Program-made: the position numbers and the translations under genes
The notes under the pieces: generated by a model
Seen by the model: only the letters and a program-made list of their open reading frames with translations
Database searches by the model: none
What the model was told of the DNA's origin: nothing
Shown here: positions 1 to 6,835 of the stretch, piece after piece
Layout of the letters: each line of letters begins with the position of its first letter
Position numbering within the stretch: the first letter of the stretch is position 1
Assembly (NCBI GenBank): GCA_946886805.1
Contig: CAMPJM010000050.1
Location: forward strand, 1-13,490
Length of the DNA: 13,490 nt
From: an uncultured Flammeovirgaceae bacterium
Lineage (GTDB): Bacteria; Bacteroidota; Bacteroidia; Cytophagales; Cyclobacteriaceae
Direction of reading: 5' to 3'

Positions 1-39
1 ATTAGTACTTATTACAGTTAAATTAGAGTTTGTTACAAA

Positions 40-600
40 TCATATGTTTTCCAGGTTTTCCTTTCTCTTTTGTTTTAATTGCTTAAAAAAAGAAGGGGAG
101 AGGCCTGTCAATTTTTTAAATTGATTGGATAAATGAGCTACACTGCTATAATTTAATTTGTAGGAGATCTCTGTTAAATTAAGCTCATCGTATAAAAGTA
201 ACTCTTTCACTCGTTCAATTTTATGGATAATAATAAACTGCTGAATGGTAATACCCTGCACCTCAGAAAAGATGTTGGACAGGTATGTATAATCATAATC
301 TAATTTTTCGCTTAAATATTCAGAAAAGTTTATAGAAGGCATTTCACTGCAATGATGAACCATTTCTGTGATCACATTTTTAATTTTTTCTATTAAAATA
401 CTCTTTTTATTGTCCAGTAATTCTAATCCCGATTTTAAAAGGTTCTTTTTGAGTAAAATCCGGTCGTCCTCTGTTATATCCTGCAAAATTTCAACTGTAC
501 CAAGTTCAACCACCACATACCTTAATCCCAGCTTTTTTAACTCCTCTTCCACCATCATTTTGCATCTTAGGCTAACCATGTATTTAATATATAGTATCAT
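40..600 (-). CDS. AraC-family transcriptional regulator with HMA-like N-terminal region
   Basis: Predicted DNA-binding regulator of 186 residues. The C-terminal half (about residues 90-180) is an AraC/XylS double helix-turn-helix: YLSNIFSEVQGITIQQFI forms the first unit and LTEISYKLNYSSVAHLSNQF, followed by KKLTGLSPSFFK, the second. Residues 1-62 lack the usual sugar-binding cupin. Their strand-helix-strand pattern (ILYIKYMVSLRCK, then EEELKKLG, then a Val-rich strand pair) recalls the ferredoxin-like fold of heavy-metal-associated (HMA) domains, but only one Cys (C13) stands where HMA domains have CxxC. I chose the ATG at 598-600; the frame opens slightly earlier with a TTG codon at 604-606, and the protein from the ATG reads like relatives I remember. 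It is transcribed divergently from the aldo/keto reductase, so control of that gene is possible but unproven. The HTH call is firm; the HMA resemblance is inference. Confidence 0.9.
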   Translation of the reverse strand: MILYIKYMVSLRCKMMVEEELKKLGLRYVVVELGTVEILQDITEDDRILLKKNLLKSGLELLDNKKSILIEKIKNVITEMVHHCSEMPSINFSEYLSEKLDYDYTYLSNIFSEVQGITIQQFIIIHKIERVKELLLYDELNLTEISYKLNYSSVAHLSNQFKKLTGLSPSFFKQLKQKRKENLENI

Positions 601-852
601 GCGCAATCTTCATGTTATGAATTGTATCATCATAATGATAACTTCTTTTTATACGGCAATAATGAAGTAAAGGTGTCTTATAGCTTAACAAAACATTTGG
701 TTTCTAACCCTATTTTGATAGGTAAATCAACGGTCTGTCTTATTTCGAAGCCTGATTTCAAACATTTAGAGATTGAACTGATTTATCAATTAAAGAAATA
801 CATAGGTGAAAAATTGAACCGAAACCTTGTAATTACATTTTAAAAATCTATT
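601..852. promoter_or_regulatory. Divergent intergenic region between regulator and aldo/keto reductase
   Basis: This stretch must hold the promoter of the minus-strand regulator and probably that of the plus-strand reductase. I found no TAnnTTTG box on either strand; the nearest is the one-base-short TATTTTG at about 713-719 (plus). A doubtful small ORF occupies 622-843. No strong inverted repeat stands out that could be named as the regulator's operator. Confidence 0.35.
622..843 (+). CDS. Doubtful small ORF upstream of the aldo/keto reductase
   Basis: An open frame of 73 codons ends 9 bases before the reductase start. The N-terminal part (MYHHNDNFFLYGNN) overlaps the presumed regulator promoter and looks non-coding. 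The C-terminal 40 residues are more protein-like, with an amphipathic LEIELIYQLKKYIGEKL helix and a following short strand. It may be a small leader protein, a remnant of the 3' end of a lost gene, or chance. I do not recognise it. There is no clear ribosome binding site; a GTG at 672-674 is an alternative start. Confidence 0.25.
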   Translation: MYHHNDNFFLYGNNEVKVSYSLTKHLVSNPILIGKSTVCLISKPDFKHLEIELIYQLKKYIGEKLNRNLVITF

Positions 853-1707
853 ATGAATAATACCGAAAAAATCAAAGCAACTTATACAATAGGAGGAGAT
901 TTAACAGTAAACAGAATGGGTTATGGTGCAATGCGTATAACCGGAGAAGGAATTTGGGGACCTCCAAAGGATAAAAAGGAAGCTATTAGTGTTTTGCAAA
1001 AAGCGGTTGAACTGGGAGTTAATTTTATTGATACAGCGGACAGCTATGGTCCTAATGTGTCGGAAGAACTTATTGCTGAGGCCTTACATCCCTACAAAGA
1101 AGGACTTGTATTAGCAACAAAGGGTGGTTTTGAAAGGTCCGGCCCCAATAAATGGCATGTAAATGCGCATCCCGATCATTTGAGAAAGGTTCTTGAGGGA
1201 AGTTTAGAAAGGCTGAAATTAGATAAAATAGACCTGTATCAATTGCATAGAATTGATACCGACGTTCCATTTGAGAAAATTTTTAAATTCCTTGCGCAAG
1301 CTCAACAGGACGGTCTGATAAGACACATAGGATTATCAGAAGTATCCATAGAAGATATAAAAAAAGCACAATCTTTTGTAGAAGTGGTTTCCGTCCAAAA
1401 CAAGTACAGCCTCGATTACAGGAAATGGGAAGATGAGCTTGAATTCTGTAATGACAATGACATTGCTTTTATTCCCTGGAACCCTATAAATGCCGGAAAT
1501 CTTAAAGTCCAGGATAAAATAAAATCCACTGCTAAAAAATATAATGCTACAGAAAATCAGATAGCCTTGAGCTGGCTCTTACATAGAGCTCCTAATGTAT
1601 TACTAATTCCGGGTACATCCAAGGTGAATCATCTGGAAGAAAATATAAAGGCAGCTACTATTTCCTTAACCAAACAAGAAACTGAAGAGCTGAATGCCCT
1701 TTCATAA
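853..1707 (+). CDS. Aldo/keto reductase family oxidoreductase
   Basis: Cytoplasmic NADPH-dependent reductase of 284 residues, expected to fold as a TIM barrel and reduce aldehydes or ketones to alcohols; the substrate is unknown. The family signature is complete: the barrel entry GYGAMRITG (23-31), the catalytic tetrad Asp60 and Tyr65 in FIDTADSYG, Lys90 in LATKGG, and His132 in LYQLHR. The cofactor-phosphate loop PGTSK (253-257) is followed by the usual Asn264 region. Length is normal for the shorter bacterial members. It stands alone, with a divergent AraC-type regulator upstream and a rho-independent terminator 67 bases downstream, so it is probably a single-gene unit. Divergent AraC/reductase pairs often respond to reactive electrophiles or a metabolite, but nothing in the sequence names the inducer. 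The family call is very safe and the physiological role open. Confidence 0.96.
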   Translation: MNNTEKIKATYTIGGDLTVNRMGYGAMRITGEGIWGPPKDKKEAISVLQKAVELGVNFIDTADSYGPNVSEELIAEALHPYKEGLVLATKGGFERSGPNKWHVNAHPDHLRKVLEGSLERLKLDKIDLYQLHRIDTDVPFEKIFKFLAQAQQDGLIRHIGLSEVSIEDIKKAQSFVEVVSVQNKYSLDYRKWEDELEFCNDNDIAFIPWNPINAGNLKVQDKIKSTAKKYNATENQIALSWLLHRAPNVLLIPGTSKVNHLEENIKAATISLTKQETEELNALS

Positions 1708-1774
1708 GATCCATTCAGATTAATCTTTTGAAGATATTAAGTCAAATAAGAAAAAAATTCATTAACCAGTCAGC

Positions 1775-1806
1775 ATCCTCGCCTGAATCAGGAGAGGATC
1801 TTTTTA
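1775..1806 (+). terminator. Rho-independent terminator after aldo/keto reductase
   Basis: Stem ATCCTC (1775-1780) pairs with GAGGAT (1794-1799). After a single g/a mismatch the stem continues CCT (1782-1784) with AGG (1790-1792), closing a GAATC loop. The T run CTTTTTAT follows at once. It is oriented for the plus strand, 67 bases after the reductase stop. Confidence 0.8.
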
Positions 1807-1883
1807 TAATAGTACGGGAAGAAAAACATTTATTCATATTCCAGACTAATTATTCCCCAAGTCGTTAGATATAAAATATATAA

Positions 1884-1917
1884 CAGTTGATTCTGAATCA
1901 ATATTTAGAATCAACTG
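1884..1917. promoter_or_regulatory. 11-bp inverted repeat with nested alternative hairpin upstream of the 1956 gene
   Basis: CAGTTGATTCT (1884-1894) is a perfect reverse complement of AGAATCAACTG (1907-1917), separated by 12 bases. A second palindrome, TGATTC-T-GAATCA (1888-1900), uses the left arm and so excludes the first pairing. The element lies 38 bases before the ATG at 1956, in the promoter or leader region, with no T run directly after it. It could be an operator for a dimeric regulator or an RNA switch in the leader. There is no direct evidence for either. Confidence 0.5.
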
Positions 1918-1955
1918 ACAAATAAATCCCATTAAATACCTTAAAATATAAAAAA

Positions 1956-2633
1956 ATGAAATTCCAAATAACAATACAAAATGCCAGTACTATTGAAGAA
2001 GTGAAGGAGTATTGGTCTATTGAAGATTATATTCAATTATTAGAAAGATTTAATTATCCTGATGCCGATAAAGCTGAGAAAAATAGTTTAAGAGAATTGC
2101 TTATGATGGCCATAACAGATTTTGAACCCAATGAAGCAGCTGCAATTATCCTTGAATATAAATTGGGAGATCAATTAAATGAAGGACAGATTGAACAGAT
2201 TTCCAATGATATCCTACTGGATAAAATAGCAGAGGAATATCCGGAAATGAGTCTTCATGCAACTCTTTTTCACATTAATCAGCTTTTATTTAAAGCTTTT
2301 AACGGTAAATTCCCTAATACAAAGGCAACCTCTATTGAATTTTCAATTAATCCGGTAGATACAAAAGAAGATATTGTTTTTACTAAAGAGGTAGTTTTAA
2401 AATTATGGAATTCAGGATTGTCAGATGGAAATCTGATCAAAAGGTTATTTACAGAACAGATGACTGATAATATAGCTTTTCATGAGGCAGAAGATATTCT
2501 ATGGGAATTAAAATCAGCAGACAATATTAACTTCAGTTTACTAACTTCTCAATATTGGCTAAGCACTGAAGACATTACTGCAAATGAATTTGAGTCAGAA
2601 TATGAAAAAGTTGAGGAATCTGAGGAGGCTTAG
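1956..2633 (+). CDS. Hypothetical acidic protein, 225 residues
   Basis: I do not recognise this protein. It has no signal peptide, membrane segment or cysteine-rich motif, so it is probably cytoplasmic. It is strongly acidic, most clearly in the C-terminal tail (EFESEYEKVEESEEA), and predicted to be mostly helical, with several amphipathic stretches (residues about 20-55, 75-100 and 145-180) and a possible strand region near 125-140. Composition and codon use match the neighbours, so the frame looks real. The start ATG is preceded by an A-rich stretch (taaaatataaaaaaATG), usual for this phylum. It appears to be a single-gene unit: terminator of the reductase upstream, convergent terminator downstream, and a conspicuous inverted repeat in its leader. 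A partner of a larger machine or a regulator are both possible. Confidence 0.8.
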   Translation: MKFQITIQNASTIEEVKEYWSIEDYIQLLERFNYPDADKAEKNSLRELLMMAITDFEPNEAAAIILEYKLGDQLNEGQIEQISNDILLDKIAEEYPEMSLHATLFHINQLLFKAFNGKFPNTKATSIEFSINPVDTKEDIVFTKEVVLKLWNSGLSDGNLIKRLFTEQMTDNIAFHEAEDILWELKSADNINFSLLTSQYWLSTEDITANEFESEYEKVEESEEA

Positions 2634-2648
2634 GTTTGTAAAAAAAAG

Positions 2649-2678
2649 ACTGCTTCAATGATTAATAATTGAAGCAGT
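2649..2678 (-). terminator. Bidirectional hairpin terminator between convergent genes
   Basis: ACTGCTTCAAT (2649-2659) and ATTGAAGCAGT (2668-2678) form a perfect 11-bp stem with an 8-base loop. On the minus strand the stem runs into seven T residues (complement of the A run 2641-2647), a good terminator for the coiled-coil protein gene ending at 2729. On the plus strand only TTT follows, so it is weaker for the gene ending at 2633. Confidence 0.85.
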
Positions 2679-2728
2679 TTCACCGTAGAAATTTGGCCCC
2701 GGTTGAACAAGGACAGATAATTGTAATG

Positions 2729-3088
2729 TTAATTCCTGTCCGATTTTTTTGCTGCTTTTTCTGCTTTCCGGTTCTGTTTTTCAGCATCTTTACGAGCGTT
2801 TTGTGCTCTCTTCTCCATTTTCTCCGCTTTTCGAGCCTGTTTGGATGCATTATTCGCTTCCTTTTCAACCCTCCTTGCTTCTTTGGCTTTCGCCTTATAT
2901 TCCCTGGTTGATGCTTTTGCGTTGTCCGACCTTTCTTTGTTTAATTGGACTTGTGCTTTTTCTTTTTCTTTATCAGTTTGTGAATCATCTACAATGGATG
3001 AACTACTGGAATCATACTCCTGAGCATTAGCAGGGTTAGAAAATGCCAGAAACATAGCTACTGTTAATAAAATTAATAGTGATTTCAT
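2729..3088 (-). CDS. Secreted Lys/Ala-rich coiled-coil protein
   Basis: Small exported protein of 119 residues. Residues 1-22 are a signal peptide (KSLLILLTVAMFLAF core) with a cleavage motif ANA just before QEY. A Ser-rich linker (SSSSS, 27-31) and acidic stretch lead into a long, highly charged Lys/Ala/Glu/Arg-rich segment (about 38-117) predicted to be one continuous helix or coiled coil, with repeated KA-E-K and KAEK units. No enzyme motif is present, so it probably acts in the periplasm or at the envelope. Such low-complexity helices can bind nucleic acid, peptidoglycan or another helix; the sequence does not say which. It has its own terminator at 2649-2678 and is separated from the upstream desaturase by another terminator, so it is likely monocistronic. 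Homology to distant Lys-rich proteins could be purely compositional. Confidence 0.82.
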   Translation of the reverse strand: MKSLLILLTVAMFLAFSNPANAQEYDSSSSSIVDDSQTDKEKEKAQVQLNKERSDNAKASTREYKAKAKEARRVEKEANNASKQARKAEKMEKRAQNARKDAEKQNRKAEKAAKKSDRN

Positions 3089-3244
3089 TTTTTTTAGTTT
3101 TAATCAGATAATAATCCTGATATATTGTTTAACGCAGAGGTTCTGTAAATAACCGTAAAAAATCTAAATATTATGGAATATTTTAAATGGGAATAGATTT
3201 TTTAAAATACCAGGATAAGTTATAGTAAGGGCCTTAAATAAAAA

Positions 3245-3287
3245 AAAAGGTTAGATAAGCCTCAAACTAAACTTTATCTAACCTTTT
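3245..3287 (-). terminator. Rho-independent terminator after desaturase
   Basis: AAAAGGTTAGATAA (3245-3258) pairs perfectly with TTATCTAACCTTTT (3274-3287), a 14-bp stem with a 15-base loop. On the minus strand it leads into an uninterrupted T tract (complement of the A run from 3239), 26 bases downstream of the desaturase stop codon. Confidence 0.85.
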
Positions 3288-3313
3288 CACTTAAAGTAAG
3301 GCGGTGAAAAAAA

Positions 3314-4366
3314 TTAACTCACACCCAATTTTCTAATATGTGTTAAATGAGAGGCAACTGCCTTTAAAACTGTTGGATATTCATGATAAGCAATGTTGAA
3401 TTCCTGACAGGTCTCTTTTACAAATTGGTTTATTTTAGGATAATGAACATGACTGATCTTTGGGAATAAATGGTGCTCCACCTGAAAATTTAAACCACCT
3501 AACATCCAGGAGACAAGCTTGTTGTTTGTGGCAAAATTAGCCGTTGTGCTTATTTGATGAACGGCCCATTCGTTGTTAATTTTATTGGTTATTTTATCGG
3601 GAGACGGAAACTCCGTGTGCTCTACCATGTGTGCCAGTTGAAAAACCACACTTATAGTAATGCCACAAACAAAGGCTATTATTCCGAAGCCAATAAGCGC
3701 TGACCAACCTACTACGGCAACAGGAATAATCAGATATACTACTATATAAGCAATCTTGGTAAGCCAAAAGATAAGATGTTCTCTGAAATTTAGGTCCTTG
3801 GTTACTTTCCCTGTAAAGTATTTTTCAAAATCCTGGTAGAAAATCCAAGCGACATAGGAGATCCCGTATAAAAAAACACAATACAGGTGTTGAAACCTAT
3901 GAAACCAATATTTAGGTTGGTTTTCATGCAAGCGCATAAAATGTTTTACCTCGATATCAAAATCCATACCATCAATATTGGTATAAGTATGGTGATTGAT
4001 ATTGTGTTTGATTTGCCAGAAATAAGAATTCCCACCCAATACATTTAAGGAATAAGCAGAAGCTCTGTTGAGCCACTTCTTTTTTGAAAATGAATTATGC
4101 CCGCCTTCATGCATGACGTTAAAGCCAATCAGGGCTAAATTAAGCCCTAGTAAGCCGCATAAAATGACAGAAAGCCATCCTGCCGGTGTAAAGAAAACGA
4201 GAACGATGTATAATATTATTGCTGAGGCAACTTGGAAAATACTTTTAAAGTAAAGCTTTCCGTTACCAGAGGTAGTAATTTTATTTTGAGAAAAGTACCC
4301 GTCAACTTTAGTCTTTAATGATTTAAAGAAGGGACTTTGTGTACTGTTAAATGTGATTTTTGACAT
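3314..4366 (-). CDS. Membrane fatty acid desaturase, front-end type
   Basis: Integral membrane di-iron desaturase of 350 residues that introduces a cis double bond into a lipid- or CoA-bound acyl chain using oxygen and an electron donor. All three histidine boxes are present: HEGGH (86-90), HNINHH (121-126) and QVEHH (295-299), plus AHMVEH (245-250), which is often conserved too. Gln as the first residue of the third box is characteristic of front-end (delta-5/delta-6 like) enzymes. Hydrophobic segments lie at about 42-83, 164-180 and 202-244. No fused cytochrome b5 domain is seen, so the electron donor is separate. I chose ATG 4364-4366 (MSKITFN), the usual start of such proteins; an ATG at 4442-4444 would add 26 residues but lies upstream of a TATCTTTG promoter box at 4417-4424. 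Regiospecificity cannot be read from sequence alone. Single-gene unit with its own terminator. Confidence 0.95.
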   Translation of the reverse strand: MSKITFNSTQSPFFKSLKTKVDGYFSQNKITTSGNGKLYFKSIFQVASAIILYIVLVFFTPAGWLSVILCGLLGLNLALIGFNVMHEGGHNSFSKKKWLNRASAYSLNVLGGNSYFWQIKHNINHHTYTNIDGMDFDIEVKHFMRLHENQPKYWFHRFQHLYCVFLYGISYVAWIFYQDFEKYFTGKVTKDLNFREHLIFWLTKIAYIVVYLIIPVAVVGWSALIGFGIIAFVCGITISVVFQLAHMVEHTEFPSPDKITNKINNEWAVHQISTTANFATNNKLVSWMLGGLNFQVEHHLFPKISHVHYPKINQFVKETCQEFNIAYHEYPTVLKAVASHLTHIRKLGVS

Positions 4367-4416
4367 AAAGTGAGAAACGTTCCAGCTATAATAAGCAGTA
4401 ATATACAAATTAGGTT

Positions 4417-4444
4417 CAAAGATATCGTTTATAAATTTAATCAA
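4417..4444 (-). promoter_or_regulatory. Bacteroidetes-type promoter of the desaturase gene
   Basis: On the minus strand TATCTTTG (4424-4417) matches the -7 box TAnnTTTG exactly, and a TTG (4444-4442) lies 17 bases before it as a possible -33 element. Transcription would begin near 4410, about 45 bases before the chosen ATG at 4366. The placement excludes the longer reading-frame start at 4444. Confidence 0.6.
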
Positions 4445-4708
4445 TTATTTTATTAACAGGAATACATTACGCTTAATTTGCTTTATCAGCCCCTACTTTT
4501 CGTCTAATCCTATGGGTTCTTCTTGTTTTAGATCGTAAAAACCGATCCTATAAAAGAATGAGTTTTAAGCAATTTTTTTAATATTCTGCCATTTATATAG
4601 TCAATCAGGTTTAATACTTACAGGCAAATTGTCAATACCAAGATATACGATCATCGGTAGTTGCTATTTTTTTACGATATTAATTTTAAATTATTTTTTT
4701 TAATTTCT

Positions 4709-6550
4709 ATGAACACCAGCAAATTATTTTTTTTCATAATACTCATATTCCCGTTTTCATTTCTATACGGCCAGACAAATCTTACGGCAAATGTTCATGT
4801 ACCTGAATATTCAGCCGGGTTTAGGCTTGGAACCAATTTGGGAGGACATCAAGGCAAGTGGGATGATATAAAACTTGCTACAATAGCGGCAGGATCAGAA
4901 ATACAGGGGGTTCCTGGGGCAGGATGTAATAATCTAAGGCTGTCTCTTCCAAACGCTTTTTTGGAGAGGTGGGGTTATGAAATAAGGAAAAATACTTTCA
5001 GTGATTATAAAGAAAAGCTCGGAATGAGCCAACATACAGTCTTTTTAGGGGGGCCTTCTGATATCAATATCGACAAAACTATCTTCTGCAGTGCGAAGGG
5101 AAGCTCCAAGATGTTCAAAAACATGTATGAGCCAATTTGGGATAATGGTGAAAATGGTACTCCTGTAAATGAAAAGAATGTTTTTGCATTATATGTCTTT
5201 AAAACGGCGACCGTGTATGGAGAAACCGTAAGATTTTGGGAAATCTTTAATGAACCGGATTATACTTCTTCCGACAAAGGATGGCAGGAGCCAGGTTCAG
5301 CTGATAATTGGTGGAAAAGAGATCCTGCCCCATGCGAATTAAATAATTTGCTTGCACCTGTACAGCATTATATCAGGGCATTAAGAATCGCCTATGAAGT
5401 TATCAAGTACATAGATCCGGATGATTTTGTATGCGTGGGAGGCATTGGTTATGAAAGCTTTTTGGATGCTGTTTTACGAAACAGCGATAATCCCGATGGA
5501 GGAAAAATCACTTCTGCTTATCCACTTAAAGGAGGGGCCTATTTTGATGCGCTTAGCTATCATTCCTATCCGATGTATGAGACCAGAGAATATACCGATG
5601 GAAAATGGGTGCCTATGAGGCATTCTGACAAGGCGGTTGAAGTATTCATAAATGCTAAAACAAGGAAAGAAGAGGTTTTAAAAGAACACGGATATGATGG
5701 TGGCTTATACCCAAAGAAGCGAGTAATAGTTACAGAAACAAATATACCACGCAGAGCTTTTGATAATTACATAGGTTCTGAAAAAATTCAGTACAATTAT
5801 CTGTCAAAAATAATTATCAAAGGACAAAAAGAAGGTATTGATCAAATCCATACTTTTGCTTTAACAGATTCTAAAACGGCAAATGGCCCCTATGATGTGA
5901 TGGGCTTTTACCCCAACCTTTCCACTGTTAATCCTTTTGAACAAAAGGAATATCTATCGGCAGTAGCCACTAGAAACGTGATGCAAATCCTTGAGGGTTA
6001 CAAGTATTCTGACTTTAGGACAGACGCCCTTTCTCTTCCCGAGAATATTGATGGTGCGGCTTTTGTGAAAGATGGAACTTATATATATGCCTTATGGGCA
6101 AAAACCAGCATCGACAATAAAGAAGAGGCAACTGCAAGTTACTCTTTTCCATCTAGTTGGGGAGTTGCAGGCTATGAAAGATATGCATGGAATTATACTC
6201 TCACAAAAGATATTAAAAATGGTTCAGGAACTACTATTCAACTTGACGAATCTCCCTCTTTTTTTATTTTAGATAATGAGTATGTTCTGGGGGTAAAAGA
6301 ATTTGAAGAAGACGGTGTAAAAATATATCCCAATCCAGCTTCCAATAAAATCCATATTACATCTAATGAAAGAGCAATGTCCTGGAAAAATGGGAAAGTA
6401 TTGGATACAAAGGGTAGGGTAGTCAATTCGTTTTCCATTGAAGAAGGTTCTTTTAATTTCGTTTTAGAGATAGATCTTATGCCAGGACTGTATTTTATAA
6501 AACTTGATGGAGAGGAGGGGAATTTGGTTAAGAGGATGATTGTGGAATAA
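4709..6550 (+). CDS. T9SS-exported glycoside hydrolase-like protein (clan GH-A features)
   Basis: Secreted protein of 613 residues. A signal peptide (KLFFFIILIFPFSFLYG, cleavage near GQ) starts at the ATG chosen at 4709; the frame extends 16 codons further up, but that stretch reads as non-coding AT-rich DNA. The catalytic region (about 30-450) looks like a (beta/alpha)8 glycosidase: RFWEIFNEPDY has the Asn-Glu-Pro signature of clan GH-A acid/base residues (Glu182, codon 5252-5254), and IVTETNIP (Glu343) fits the nucleophile on a later strand, with ALSYHSYP between them. A beta-rich module follows (about 450-530), then a type A sorting domain starting IYPNPASNKIHI and ending GLYFIKLDGEEG...VKRMIVE. 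The T9SS would move it across the outer membrane and cleave this tail. The exact GH family and substrate are not recognised. No SusC/SusD genes lie nearby, so it is not in an obvious polysaccharide utilisation locus. Confidence 0.88.
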   Translation: MNTSKLFFFIILIFPFSFLYGQTNLTANVHVPEYSAGFRLGTNLGGHQGKWDDIKLATIAAGSEIQGVPGAGCNNLRLSLPNAFLERWGYEIRKNTFSDYKEKLGMSQHTVFLGGPSDINIDKTIFCSAKGSSKMFKNMYEPIWDNGENGTPVNEKNVFALYVFKTATVYGETVRFWEIFNEPDYTSSDKGWQEPGSADNWWKRDPAPCELNNLLAPVQHYIRALRIAYEVIKYIDPDDFVCVGGIGYESFLDAVLRNSDNPDGGKITSAYPLKGGAYFDALSYHSYPMYETREYTDGKWVPMRHSDKAVEVFINAKTRKEEVLKEHGYDGGLYPKKRVIVTETNIPRRAFDNYIGSEKIQYNYLSKIIIKGQKEGIDQIHTFALTDSKTANGPYDVMGFYPNLSTVNPFEQKEYLSAVATRNVMQILEGYKYSDFRTDALSLPENIDGAAFVKDGTYIYALWAKTSIDNKEEATASYSFPSSWGVAGYERYAWNYTLTKDIKNGSGTTIQLDESPSFFILDNEYVLGVKEFEEDGVKIYPNPASNKIHITSNERAMSWKNGKVLDTKGRVVNSFSIEEGSFNFVLEIDLMPGLYFIKLDGEEGNLVKRMIVE

Positions 6551-6580
6551 GTATTTAATATTGCAGGCTGTGTTTGCAGT

Positions 6581-6629
6581 TGCAAAGCACTGTACCCTTT
6601 GCATTGTGATTTCGCCCTTTCAGGGCTAT
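6581..6629 (+). repeat. Repeat module C, copy 1
   Basis: This 49-base copy differs from copy C2 (7719-7767) at only two positions (AAAGCA for AAAGGG). Both carry CCCTTTGCATTGTGATTTCG and end CAGGGCTAT. The two changes break the first palindrome seen in C2, while the second (GCCC-tttca-GGGC) is intact. Confidence 0.9.
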
Positions 6630-6650
6630 GATTGACCTTAGTTCTTCTTC

Positions 6651-6690
6651 TTTTGAAACATAAAAGATAAGAATATTATGAGAATCAATT
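6651..6690 (+). repeat. Repeat module B, copy 1
   Basis: Module B has the consensus TTTTGAAGTATAAAAGATAA followed by GAGTATTATTAGAATCAAT. Copies are B1 6651-6690, B2 6781-6820, B3 7612-7651 and B4 7795-7833. B1 has GAAACATAAAAG in place of GAAGTATAAAAG. Confidence 0.85.
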
Positions 6691-6692
6691 TA

Positions 6693-6740
6693 GAGCCCCA
6701 AAGGGGTGAATTCTCCAATCCATGGGTGTAACCCGTCGAT
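6693..6740 (+). repeat. Repeat module A, copy 1
   Basis: This 48-base copy matches A2 (7658-7705) at 43 of 48 positions by direct alignment. It begins GAGCCCCAAAGGGGTGA, with a short CCCC-aaa-GGGG palindrome, and ends ATGGGTGTAACCCGTCGAT, a second imperfect palindrome. Confidence 0.9.
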
Positions 6741-6741
6741 A

Positions 6742-6754
6742 TGCAAAGGGCTAT
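6742..6754 (+). repeat. Module C' with internal deletion
   Basis: TGCAAAGGGCTAT equals the two ends of module C joined at the GGGCT that occurs twice inside C2 (7725-7729 and 7761-7765). Removing the 36 bases between those direct repeats from C2 gives this 13-base sequence exactly. Confidence 0.8.
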
Positions 6755-6780
6755 GATTACCTCAATATTTCCTTATGTTT

Positions 6781-6820
6781 TTTTGAAGTATAAAAAGATA
6801 AGAGTATTATTAGAATCAAT
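6781..6820 (+). repeat. Repeat module B, copy 2
   Basis: TTTTGAAGTATAAAAAGATA then AGAGTATTATTAGAATCAAT, with one extra A relative to the other copies. It follows C' and precedes the hairpin next to the transposase start, keeping the B then A order. Confidence 0.85.
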
Positions 6821-6835
6821 ATTCAAACCTCTTAA

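Noticed and set aside
368..670. 100-residue plus-strand open frame
   Set aside because: It is the antisense of the AraC regulator and has Ser/Phe/Leu-rich composition typical of a shadow frame.
2669..3030. Several plus-strand open frames rich in Phe, Leu and Cys
   Set aside because: They are the complement of the Lys/Ala-rich secreted protein, whose signal peptide and terminator support the minus strand.
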